Made by a program: the position numbers and the translations under genes. From positions 3,038,001 to 3,102,000 of the forward strand of contig OZ245751.1 in the NCBI GenBank assembly GCA_965227445.1: 64,000 nucleotides of DNA, read 5' to 3'. Below are positions 18,120 through 25,886 of this stretch, one piece after another. The DNA is from DT-110 sp030148525. Its GTDB lineage: Bacteria; Bacteroidota; Bacteroidia; Chitinophagales; Saprospiraceae. Under the pieces are notes generated by a model. That model had not been told where the DNA came from. It worked only from the letters and a program-made list of their open reading frames with translations, and searched no databases. How positions within the stretch are numbered: the first letter of the stretch is position 1; each line of letters starts with the position of its first letter.

Positions 18120-18140
18120 GCGCGATCCTCCGGATCGCGC
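18120..18140. repeat. REP palindrome, GATCC variant
   Basis: GCGCGATCC-TCC-GGATCGCGC is a perfect 9-bp stem with the same TCC/GGA loop as the RAYT-flanking REPs. It lies just after the lipoprotein stop. Confidence 0.75.
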
Positions 18141-18144
18141 CCCC

Positions 18145-19338
18145 CTACCGTATCACATTCGTACGACTCAGGTTACGGCTGATTTCCGGCTTCAAGCGGT
18201 CGGCAGCCTGTAACAGCATATCGATATCGGTTGGGAAAGGAACCGGACGGTTACCTATCAACCGCTTTGATTCTTTACTCAGGGCCCGCTCGTCACCACG
18301 GAAGGTAGCGGCGTAGTTCTCAAAGAGGGCATCAGCACGAACCTCCCGCACATCTAATACCCGGTCACGGGCCAGATCGTAGAAGCTCATTCGCCCCAAA
18401 ATACTGGCTTCTTTAGCCTGATAGTGCTCCAGTACCGTGGCACCGATCTTCACGTAGCGGGGTTCTTTGATATCATTGCCGAGGGTATCCTTGGCCACAT
18501 TACCGCGCTCGTCGAGCACGTATTGCCAGCCATCTTCGATCTCTCGTACCTCCTGAAATTCGCGTTCCTTCACGCGACCGGGACTTACCGCCAGATCCAC
18601 CAACTCCAGTACTACTTTGTAATCGTAGTTTACGCGATTGTCGGCACTGGTATGAAATACGCGCCATTTGCTGTTGAGGTCATTTTCGCGTAAGCCCAGC
18701 AGGGCGCGGTCCAAGCCTTGCGGCAAAACCTGACGCGATTGGTTTTCCAGGTCCACCAAGACATAAGTAGTACCCAGTGCCAATGCCTCCTGCTGAAAGG
18801 CATCCACTTCCCGAAAACGCTGATAATACCGTCGGGTCTTATCCAGTTCATCGTAAGCCTCCCGCGCCGCCAGTCGATCGCCATTGCGTGCCGCCTGCAG
18901 GAGTTCCAGTCCGTAGTCGTAGTGGTGCAGGGCCGCCTCTTCCTTGGCTTCCCGCTCCAGTTCTTCAATCTTCACGAAGCGAAAATCGGCCCGGATACCG
19001 TATTCATCAGCCAGCGGTAACAACCCGGCCACTTTTTCCTGACGCTGTCGAATGTCACGGTATAAGCGATATATCCGGGGCCAGTCATCCGAACGGCCGG
19101 TACGCTTGAGGCGATCAGCAGCCGCCAGATCGCGGCTGTTGGCTTTTGCGAAAGCTTCTTCCAGCGCGTCGACGTACTTGTCTTTGATCTTCTTTTTCCC
19201 GGCCAAACGGCGCACGGCGATCTCGATCGCCTGATCGTAGTTGCCCGTGTCAACCAGTTTCTCGGGAGAGGCACAACCGCTTACCATCAGTACGAAAGCG
19301 GCAGCAAATGCAGTGTAGATGTGTACTCTTCTTTTCAT
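18145..19338 (-). CDS. Lipoprotein with repetitive helical N-terminal region
   Basis: The 397-residue protein starts at the ATG at 19338 (MKRRVHIYTAF); upstream codons in the frame are not part of the signal peptide. The lipobox is VSGC (about residue 21). Residues about 25-190 are helical and charged, TPR-like in look (GNYDQAIEIAVRRLAGKK, EEAALHHYDYGLELLQAARNGD). The C-terminal half is beta-rich (YKVVLELVDLAVSPGRVKEREFQEVREIEDGWQYVLDE). I do not know a function; it may be an envelope assembly factor. Confidence 0.65.
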   Translation of the reverse strand: MKRRVHIYTAFAAAFVLMVSGCASPEKLVDTGNYDQAIEIAVRRLAGKKKIKDKYVDALEEAFAKANSRDLAAADRLKRTGRSDDWPRIYRLYRDIRQRQEKVAGLLPLADEYGIRADFRFVKIEELEREAKEEAALHHYDYGLELLQAARNGDRLAAREAYDELDKTRRYYQRFREVDAFQQEALALGTTYVLVDLENQSRQVLPQGLDRALLGLRENDLNSKWRVFHTSADNRVNYDYKVVLELVDLAVSPGRVKEREFQEVREIEDGWQYVLDERGNVAKDTLGNDIKEPRYVKIGATVLEHYQAKEASILGRMSFYDLARDRVLDVREVRADALFENYAATFRGDERALSKESKRLIGNRPVPFPTDIDMLLQAADRLKPEISRNLSRTNVIR

Positions 19339-19512
19339 AGGTGTGGTGTTGATGTTTCCGTTGTTACTAAAGTATTGGGAACACGGATTCCAGGCACCTA
19401 AAGAAGCGTTAAACGAACCCGTCGATTGGTTAAACAATTTTAATTTGTCTTAAGGAAACGTAAAGGTCAAGCTTACCAGGTGTGAGGTTTGAGGTTTGGG
19501 GTGTGAGGTTTA

Positions 19513-19540
19513 CCTCCTTCGTCCGTACGGACTTCGGCGG
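19513..19540. repeat. TCCGTACGGA palindrome repeat
   Basis: The sequence CCTCCTTCG-TCCGTACGGA-CTTCGGCGG is repeated at 57211 with CCCGTACGGG in the centre, a compensating pair change. Confidence 0.6.
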
Positions 19541-19599
19541 TCGGGGAAGGTTGAGGTTCAGGTTGAGGCTCCAAAATGTATACGCATGGGCCGGGGGTA

Positions 19600-19657
19600 T
19601 AACCACTAAAGTGGTAGGTGGTGGTGGTTGGTCGATTCACCACAGCTGAAGCTGTGG
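19600..19657. repeat. Double-hairpin repeat, copy A
   Basis: It has two short palindromes, ACCACTAAAGTGGT and CCACAGCTGAAGCTGTGG, separated by 26 bp. Other copies lie at 46751, 46840 and 62868. Confidence 0.75.
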
Positions 19658-19840
19658 TCTGGGGTAACTCGAAAAAATGGACTGTGGACCGTGAATTGAA
19701 TGTCGTTTTTCACACTACTAAAGCGGGTGGGATCCACGGTTACCTAATCACCTGATTCCCCTATTACCTTATCCCCTAATCGAATCCGTTCACCCAGTGA
19801 GCCCTTTGCCGGGTGCCGTTTAGCGTGAGCCGTAAGCCGT

Positions 19841-21082
19841 TTACCGTGCGCCCTCCCTCTCCCACACCTGCACCAGCTCAATAATCGTACGCACGGCCGC
19901 CTCCATATCCTGAACACTTACCCACTCGTGGCGCGAATGGAAGGCCTGCTCACCGGCAAAGATATTGGGGCAGGGTAAGCCCATAAACGAAAGGCGGGAA
20001 CCATCGGTGCCGCCACGGATACTTGACTTGATCGGTTCCATTCCGGCGCGGCGGATGGCTTCTTCGGCGAAGGCGACCACCTGTGGGTGTTGGTCGAGGA
20101 TTTCCTTCATGTTCCGATACTGTTCTTTGACCTCTAGCTCAGCCGATGACCCAGGGTAATTCGGAAGTACCTGGCTTATTAGCTTTCGCAAAAAAGCAGC
20201 TTGTTCCTCGAGCCCGTCTTCAGTGAATGAGCGCAAAATAAAGGTGATCCGCGCCTCTTCCACCGTTCCCGACATAGAAACGGGATGAATGAAGCCTTCA
20301 CGACCGGAGGTGGTCTCCGGGCTTAGCCGGTCTTTGGGCAGGGCGGCCACCAGATCACTGGCAATCTTCAGGGCGCTTTCCAGTTTGTCCTTGGCAAAAC
20401 CGGGATGGATGCCGACCCCCCGAATGGTGATGGTCGCCCCGTCGGCACTGAAGGTCTCGTCTTCCAGACTACCCCGGTTGGCGCCATCCATGGTGTATCC
20501 GAAATCGGCGCCCAGCTTTTCCATATCCACGTGATCGACACCACGGCCGATCTCCTCATCGGGGGTGAACAGGATCCGGATCTTCCCGTGTTTAATATCG
20601 GAGTCATTCATCAGGATTTCGGCGGCGGTCATGATCTCCGCTACCCCGGCTTTGTTATCGGCACCGAGCAAGGTCGTACCGCTGGCCGTGACGATATCGT
20701 TACCGATCTGGTTACGCAATTCCGGATAGGCCTCAGCCCGGATCACCTGGGCATTATCGTCGGGCAGGATCAGATCCTCACCCTGATAGTTTTTGTGTAC
20801 GATCGGCTTTACGCCTTTACCCGGCGCATCGGGTGAGGTATCTACGTGCGAACAAAAACAGAGAACCGACACCTCTTTATCGGTATTGGCGGGGATGGTC
20901 GCATAGACGTACCCCTTATCATCCAGCTCCGCATCGACAACCCCTATCTCCTTTAATTCCTGAACCAAAATCCGGCTCAGGTCTTTTTGCCGCTCCGTCG
21001 AGGGAACAGTCTTCGAATCGGGATCGGACGTGGTATCGATTTGAACGTAGCGCAGAAAGCGGTCGAGTACGGAGGTGGGCAT
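19841..21082 (-). CDS. pepT: Peptidase T (tripeptide aminopeptidase, M20B)
   Basis: The 413-residue cytosolic zinc exopeptidase releases the N-terminal residue of tripeptides. Motifs are CFCSHVDTSPDAPG (His/Asp ligands), GADNKAGVAEIMTA (bridging Asp), FTPDEEIGRG (general-base Glu and ligand) and AFHSRHEWVS (final His). The start is the ATG at 21082; the upstream open frame encodes only an Asn-Leu repeat from a hexamer array. The stop codon (CGG TAA ACGG) lies within an ACGG-type repeat. Confidence 0.93.
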   Translation of the reverse strand: MPTSVLDRFLRYVQIDTTSDPDSKTVPSTERQKDLSRILVQELKEIGVVDAELDDKGYVYATIPANTDKEVSVLCFCSHVDTSPDAPGKGVKPIVHKNYQGEDLILPDDNAQVIRAEAYPELRNQIGNDIVTASGTTLLGADNKAGVAEIMTAAEILMNDSDIKHGKIRILFTPDEEIGRGVDHVDMEKLGADFGYTMDGANRGSLEDETFSADGATITIRGVGIHPGFAKDKLESALKIASDLVAALPKDRLSPETTSGREGFIHPVSMSGTVEEARITFILRSFTEDGLEEQAAFLRKLISQVLPNYPGSSAELEVKEQYRNMKEILDQHPQVVAFAEEAIRRAGMEPIKSSIRGGTDGSRLSFMGLPCPNIFAGEQAFHSRHEWVSVQDMEAAVRTIIELVQVWEREGAR

Positions 21083-21142
21083 GGTTTCAGTTTTTGGGAA
21101 AATACGGAGGGAAATCGACTTGTGCAGCTTTATTGGGAGATT

Positions 21143-21216
21143 TAGGTTGAGGTTGAGGTTGAGGTTGAGGTTGAGGTTGAGGCTGAGGCTGAGGTTGAGG
21201 TTGAGGTTGAGGTTGA
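21143..21216. repeat. GAGGTT hexamer array
   Basis: There are eleven full units (nine GAGGTT, two GAGGCT) upstream of pepT. A set of about seven CCTWAR-type hexamers of opposite polarity follows at 21398-21440. The same pairing is seen at 49781 and 49960. Confidence 0.85.
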
Positions 21217-21442
21217 GAAACGTAGGGTTTGTCATTTGACCGTCCAAAATAATAATTGGAAAGAGTGCATCGAATCAGAAATGGCCGGAATTTGATACAA
21301 ACCCTTGATCTATGAAATACACGGACTTTACTTCTATGCCAGTCTGGCAGTTAGGTAATAAACAAACTCATGTTCTCATTAAATAAATAAAAACAGATAT
21401 CTAAGCCTTAATCTCAACCTTTACCTAAGCCTATTCCTTTAT

Positions 21443-21476
21443 GAAAAAACCAGTTCCTCACATCGAGAAACTGGTT
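21443..21476 (-). terminator. Terminator after glnN
   Basis: Read on the minus strand, stem AACCAGTT/AACTGGTT with a 13-nt loop ends in six T residues, 32 bp past the glnN stop. Confidence 0.75.
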
Positions 21477-21507
21477 ATTGACACACTTGCTTTATCTGGT
21501 ACGTCTC

Positions 21508-23703
21508 CTACCGCACAAACATCAGTTCGCGGTATTTCACGAGTGGCCACACCTGATCGTCGACCAGGTATTCTAGGCGGTCGGCAGCGACGCGGATCTC
21601 TTCCATCAGTGGCTTCACATCGTAGCAGTAGGCCTTGGCCATGTCGGGAGCGTGGTCGTTCTCGTTGGCCTTGCGGCGAGCCTCCGTCATCTCCTGTACT
21701 TTGACATTGATAATGTTCATTTGCTCGGAGATGCGCTTGATCAGATCTATTTGCGCTGAATAGTGGGATTCGTCCAAACCGATCTCTTTCAGGTTAGCGA
21801 CATTACCGGCTACCTCTGTTTGGTATCCGATGGCAGCAGGCAGCACGTGGTTGATCACCATTTCGCCCATGGTACGACTTTCAATCTGTAATTTCAGAAT
21901 GTAATTTTCGCACATTACTTCGTAGTGTGCCTCCAACTCCTGCTCCTTAAATACACCACTGTTGGCGAACAGCTTGCGTGATGAATCAGATACGTAAGCA
22001 CCTAACGCGTCCGGTGTCTTAGGGGTATTCCCCAGGCCGCGGCGTTCTGCTTCTTTCTCCCATTCTTCGGAATAGCCGTCTCCTTCGAAGCGAACCGGCT
22101 TGGACTCAACGATGTAGTCCTTCAACACGGATAGCACAGCCTCGTCTTCGGAGCGTCCCTCATTTTTCAGTTTATCGACCGAAGCGTAGAACTCCTTTAA
22201 TTGGGCACCAACGATGGTGTTCATCACCGTCATCGGAGCGGCACAGTTCATGGTCGAACCTACCATACGTATCTCAAACTTATTACCGGTAAAGGCAAAG
22301 GGCGAGGTACGGTTACGGTCGGTATTATCTTTTTCCAGGTTGGGTATCTTACTCAACAGGTCGAGGGTCTCCTCTACCGCTAAAGCATCCACTTCACCGC
22401 CGTTTTCGATGGCATCCAATACCTTGGTCAGCGTATCACCAATGAATACGGAGATAATGGCCGGAGGCGCCTCGTTGGCTCCCAGGCGGTGGTCGTTGGA
22501 TGCTGAAGCTACACTGGCGCGCAGCAGATCGGCATGCTTATACACCGCCTGAATGGTATTGACAAAGAAGGTCAGAAAGCGCAGGTTTTTACCAGGATCC
22601 TTGCCCGGAGACAATAGGTTGGTCCCCGTGTCGGTACTCATCGACCAATTATTGTGCTTACCGCTGCCGTTCACCCCGGCGAAGGGCTTCTCGTGGAGCA
22701 GTACGCGCAGCTTATGACGACGTGCAACGCGATCCATCAGATCCATCAACAACTGGTTGTGATCAACGGCTACGTTCACCTCTTCGAACATGGGAGCCAG
22801 CTCGTACTGACCGGGTCCCACCTCGTTGTGGCGGGTACGCACGGGAATACCCAATTTGTGGCACTCCGTTTCCAGGTCGCGCATAAAGGCGTACACGCGC
22901 TCGGGGATGGAACCAAAGTAGTGGTCGTCGAGTTGCTGACCTTTGGGGCTGTGTTTACCTAATAAGGTCCGGCCAGTCATGAGCAGATCGGGGCGGGCAT
23001 TGTGCAGCGCCTCGTCGACCAGGAAATACTCCTGCTCCCAACCCAGTGTCGCAGAAACGCGCTTCACCTTTTTTTCGAACAGCTGGCAAACCGGAATGGT
23101 CGCCTGCTCCAGGAAAGACTGGGATTTCAGTAAGGGAAGTTTGTAATCCAGGGATTCTCCGCTGTACGTGACGAAGATCGTCGGAACACAAAGGGTTTTT
23201 CCTTCACCTACTTCCAGAATAAAGGCCGGAGATGATGGGTCCCAGGCCGTATACCCACGAGCCTCAAAGGTTGAGCGCAGGCCACCGCCGGGAAAGCTGG
23301 AACCGTCGGGCTCCTGCTGTGCCAGCGCATCACCGCTGAATTCTTCCACCACTTCATTAGTGCCGGGTTTCAGAGTAAAAAAGGAATCGTGCTTCTCGGC
23401 CGTACGGCCGGTCAGGGGCTGAAACCAGTGCGTATAGTGGGTAGCACCGCGATCCATAGCCCATTTTTTCATGGCGGCAGCGACCACGTCGGCATCTTCG
23501 CGCGACAGCTTGTCACCACTACCGATGCTTTTCTTAACAGCTTTGTAGGCGTCTTTCGACAAATACTCCTTCATGGCAGCATCGCCGAACACGTTGGCTC
23601 CGAAAAAGTCGGAAATTTTCTTGGCAGGCGCTTTGACATCTTCCATTTCGCCATTCATGCGATTCTGGATAGTCTCCACAGCACTGAATCTAGATAGACT
23701 CAT
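21508..23703 (-). CDS. glnN: Glutamine synthetase type III
   Basis: The 731-residue enzyme makes glutamine from glutamate, ammonia and ATP. The length and motifs fit GSIII, the form typical of Bacteroidota: GWEQEYFLVD near residue 220, TRHNEVGPGQYELAPMFEEVN near 300, GVNGSGKHNNWSM near 350 and NRTSPFAFTGNKFEIRMVGST near 480. It is full length. It lies 225 bp downstream of amt on the same strand, past a strong hairpin, so it is linked to glnK-amt but probably transcribed separately. Confidence 0.95.
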   Translation of the reverse strand: MSLSRFSAVETIQNRMNGEMEDVKAPAKKISDFFGANVFGDAAMKEYLSKDAYKAVKKSIGSGDKLSREDADVVAAAMKKWAMDRGATHYTHWFQPLTGRTAEKHDSFFTLKPGTNEVVEEFSGDALAQQEPDGSSFPGGGLRSTFEARGYTAWDPSSPAFILEVGEGKTLCVPTIFVTYSGESLDYKLPLLKSQSFLEQATIPVCQLFEKKVKRVSATLGWEQEYFLVDEALHNARPDLLMTGRTLLGKHSPKGQQLDDHYFGSIPERVYAFMRDLETECHKLGIPVRTRHNEVGPGQYELAPMFEEVNVAVDHNQLLMDLMDRVARRHKLRVLLHEKPFAGVNGSGKHNNWSMSTDTGTNLLSPGKDPGKNLRFLTFFVNTIQAVYKHADLLRASVASASNDHRLGANEAPPAIISVFIGDTLTKVLDAIENGGEVDALAVEETLDLLSKIPNLEKDNTDRNRTSPFAFTGNKFEIRMVGSTMNCAAPMTVMNTIVGAQLKEFYASVDKLKNEGRSEDEAVLSVLKDYIVESKPVRFEGDGYSEEWEKEAERRGLGNTPKTPDALGAYVSDSSRKLFANSGVFKEQELEAHYEVMCENYILKLQIESRTMGEMVINHVLPAAIGYQTEVAGNVANLKEIGLDESHYSAQIDLIKRISEQMNIINVKVQEMTEARRKANENDHAPDMAKAYCYDVKPLMEEIRVAADRLEYLVDDQVWPLVKYRELMFVR

Positions 23704-23882
23704 ACGTTTTACGTTTAGTTCCTAAATTTATAAATACTATGCTCTCAAATGGAAAGTCCGCTTGAGTGTTGTTGTCGTTTTCACCTTAGTCCCTCTAAAA
23801 CTTTAGAAAAACCTGCCTCCCAAAACGAAGGCAGGCGAAAGCATATATACTATATGCAGGAACTAAAGTTCTTCGTAGTATT

Positions 23883-23923
23883 CTTTGAAATTTCTGCCGG
23901 TATTCCCGGCAGAAATTTCAAAG
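23883..23923. terminator. 18-bp hairpin after amt
   Basis: A perfect inverted repeat CTTTGAAATTTCTGCCGG has a 5-nt loop and sits 5 bp past the amt stop. There is no long T-run, so it may end transcription weakly or protect the glnK-amt mRNA. Confidence 0.7.
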
Positions 23924-23927
23924 CGGT

Positions 23928-25178
23928 TTATTTTATGGTTAAATTATATTCCGATCGTTCGCTGGACGTTTCGTAGGCATGCATTTCATGCTCGGAAATA
24001 TCCAATCCCCGTTCTTCGTATTCTTTGGGTACGCGAATGCCAACTGTTTTCTTTAATAGGTACATCAATCCGAAGGCCGTGGTAAAGGCAAACGCACCTA
24101 CCGCAGCCACCCCGTATAATTGAATCCAGAGTTGTCCCCAACCGGCTTTACTGCCGAAAATTCCAACTGCCAGGGTTCCCCATACACCGCAGGCCAGGTG
24201 GACCGAGGTTGCACCCACCGGATCGTCGATCTTGCGTTTGTCAAAAAAGACTACCGAAATGGGGATGATCACACCGGCAATCAACCCGATGATAATAGCT
24301 TCGCCCGGCGACATCACGTCGGCTCCGGCGGTAATACCTACTAATCCTCCCAGAATACCATTCAGGACCATCGACAGGTCATGACTCTTAAAGAGCATAA
24401 AGGCCGTAAAAAAGGCACCTACTGCACCCGCAGCAGCAGCCATGGACGTGGTTACGAATACCAGGGATACCGAGACCGGATCGGCCGAAAGCACGGACCC
24501 CCCGTTAAACCCAAACCACCCGAACCACAGCAGGAAAACACCCACTGCCGCCAGTGGCATAGAGTGTCCGGGGATCGGCCGAATGCCATTTTTGGTGTAT
24601 TTGCCACTCCGTGGTCCCAAAACAATCACCGCGGCCAGGGCCGCAAAACCACCAACTCCGTGTACAATGGTAGAACCGGCAAAATCATAAAACCCGGCCG
24701 TCTCCAGCCAGCCACTACCCCACTTCCAAAAGCCTGTAATCGGGTAGAAGATAGCCACAAAAATGGTGGCAAATATTAAAAATGCTTCCAGTTTAATGCG
24801 CTCAGCAACGGCACCGGATACAATGGTGGCAGCAGTGGCAGCAAACATGGCCTGGAAGATAAAGTCGGTATAATAGGTGTATCCGCCATCCGCGTAGTCG
24901 ATAGCTCCGGCAGTGCCTTCCGGCATGCTCAGGCCAAAACCCGAAAAGGCAATCAGGCCACCTTCATTATATCCGGGATACATGAGGTTAAAGCCGACAA
25001 AGTAATAGGTCAGCAGACCAATCGCAATGATCATGGCGTTCTTGAACAGAATATTAACGGTATTCTTCCTCTGGACAAAACCCGCTTCCAGGCTGGCAAA
25101 ACCGAGGTGCATGATAAAGACCAGCACCGTGGCAACGAGCATCCAGACATTATTTGCGGTAAATAATGCATCATTCAT
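23928..25178 (-). CDS. amt: Ammonium transporter
   Basis: The 416-residue protein has about eleven transmembrane segments. The conserved histidine positions of the ammonia channel are visible in STIVHGVGGFAALAAVIVLGPRSG and SVHLACGVWGTLAVG, with FASLEAGFVQRKNT at the N-terminus. It imports ammonium for the GSIII encoded next door. It lies 43 bp downstream of glnK, the usual glnK-amt pair, with gating by PII expected. The C-terminal tail (about 35 residues) is the likely PII contact. Confidence 0.94.
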   Translation of the reverse strand: MNDALFTANNVWMLVATVLVFIMHLGFASLEAGFVQRKNTVNILFKNAMIIAIGLLTYYFVGFNLMYPGYNEGGLIAFSGFGLSMPEGTAGAIDYADGGYTYYTDFIFQAMFAATAATIVSGAVAERIKLEAFLIFATIFVAIFYPITGFWKWGSGWLETAGFYDFAGSTIVHGVGGFAALAAVIVLGPRSGKYTKNGIRPIPGHSMPLAAVGVFLLWFGWFGFNGGSVLSADPVSVSLVFVTTSMAAAAGAVGAFFTAFMLFKSHDLSMVLNGILGGLVGITAGADVMSPGEAIIIGLIAGVIIPISVVFFDKRKIDDPVGATSVHLACGVWGTLAVGIFGSKAGWGQLWIQLYGVAAVGAFAFTTAFGLMYLLKKTVGIRVPKEYEERGLDISEHEMHAYETSSERSEYNLTIK

Positions 25179-25221
25179 GGCAGCAAAAATTAGCTTTTAC
25201 AATTAGTACATCTTGGGATGG

Positions 25222-25560
25222 CTAAAGAGCATCGGCCCCCGTTTCCCCGGTTCTGATACGGGTTACACTTTGTACGTCCAACACGACGATCTTACCGTCG
25301 CCCACTTCACCGGTGCGACCCGAATCCATAATGGTTTCAATAATGGATTCCACCTGATCATCCCGACAGAGGATGTCGATCTGCAATCGTGCAATAAAAT
25401 CAGAGTCGTAAGTACTGCCGCGATAGACAAGCTTGGCCCCTTTTTGCAGGCCAAAACCCTTTACTTCCTGGAGGGTGAAAAACCGGACTCCAATCGTGGC
25501 CAGGGCATCGCGGACTTGTTCGAATTGAGATAGGCGGATGATACCTTCTATCTTTTTCAT
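25222..25560 (-). CDS. glnK: Nitrogen regulatory protein PII
   Basis: The 112-residue PII protein is a trimeric sensor of ATP/ADP and 2-oxoglutarate. It has the T-loop segment KGFGLQKGAKLVYRGSTYDSDF, with Tyr at the usual uridylylation position (STY), and the B-loop TGEVGDGKI. The T-loop lacks the classical GHTE (it has GAKL), as in several Bacteroidota proteins. It is first in the glnK-amt operon and likely controls Amt. Confidence 0.93.
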   Translation of the reverse strand: MKKIEGIIRLSQFEQVRDALATIGVRFFTLQEVKGFGLQKGAKLVYRGSTYDSDFIARLQIDILCRDDQVESIIETIMDSGRTGEVGDGKIVVLDVQSVTRIRTGETGADAL

Positions 25561-25643
25561 GTGTGCTTGGTTTAAATGGATAACCGCAGCAAATGGCTAC
25601 CCGCTCTTTAGTTCCCGAAGGCTATACCTTCTTTGAATCGCCT

Positions 25644-25651
25644 CAAAAGTA
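25644..25651 (-). promoter_or_regulatory. Possible -7 element for glnK-amt
   Basis: On the minus strand this reads TACTTTTG, matching the Bacteroidota TAnnTTTG -7 box, 84 bp before glnK. No convincing -33 TTTG is present. Confidence 0.3.
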
Positions 25652-25783
25652 TGGGGAGCAGGATGGAATACCTTGCGTATTTTTCGACAGGCTGTTATGG
25701 GCAAGCAGTCATTTTTTGACGTAAGTCACAGAATTACAATTTATTATAAGTTTCAGTTTGTGTTCGCTATGGGGCTATTTCTA

Positions 25784-25791
25784 TACCTTTG
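25784..25791 (+). promoter_or_regulatory. Possible -7 element for the HhH outer-membrane gene
   Basis: TACCTTTG fits TAnnTTTG; a TTTG lies 23 bp upstream, longer than the usual spacing of about 19. If used, transcription begins after the earliest ATG of the frame, which supports a start at 25887. Confidence 0.35.
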
Positions 25792-25886
25792 ATCTGAATA
25801 ATGATACGTTTCCCTGTACAGACAGGAGGCGAGATCAATGTCAAAATCAAAGGTGTACTGGATGTGTATTAAGTCTCGTAAGCGCC

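Larger units (their letters stand above)
19339..19840. other. Repeat-filled spacer
   Basis: No gene. From left to right: GAGGTTT heptamers (19484-19510), a covarying palindrome (19513-19540), three to four GGTTGA hexamers (19546-19570), one double-hairpin repeat (19600-19657), and an array of GCCGT/GTGAGCC-like units (19800-19855) that runs into the pepT stop codon. Confidence 0.7.

Noticed and set aside
21441..21704. Plus-strand frame overlapping the glnN 3' end
   Set aside because: It starts in the glnN terminator hairpin and runs antisense through glnN; no protein features are seen.
25758..25886. N-terminal extension of the HhH outer-membrane protein
   Set aside because: The extra 43 residues are Cys- and Arg-rich, unlike a leader, and the likely -7 promoter box lies inside them.
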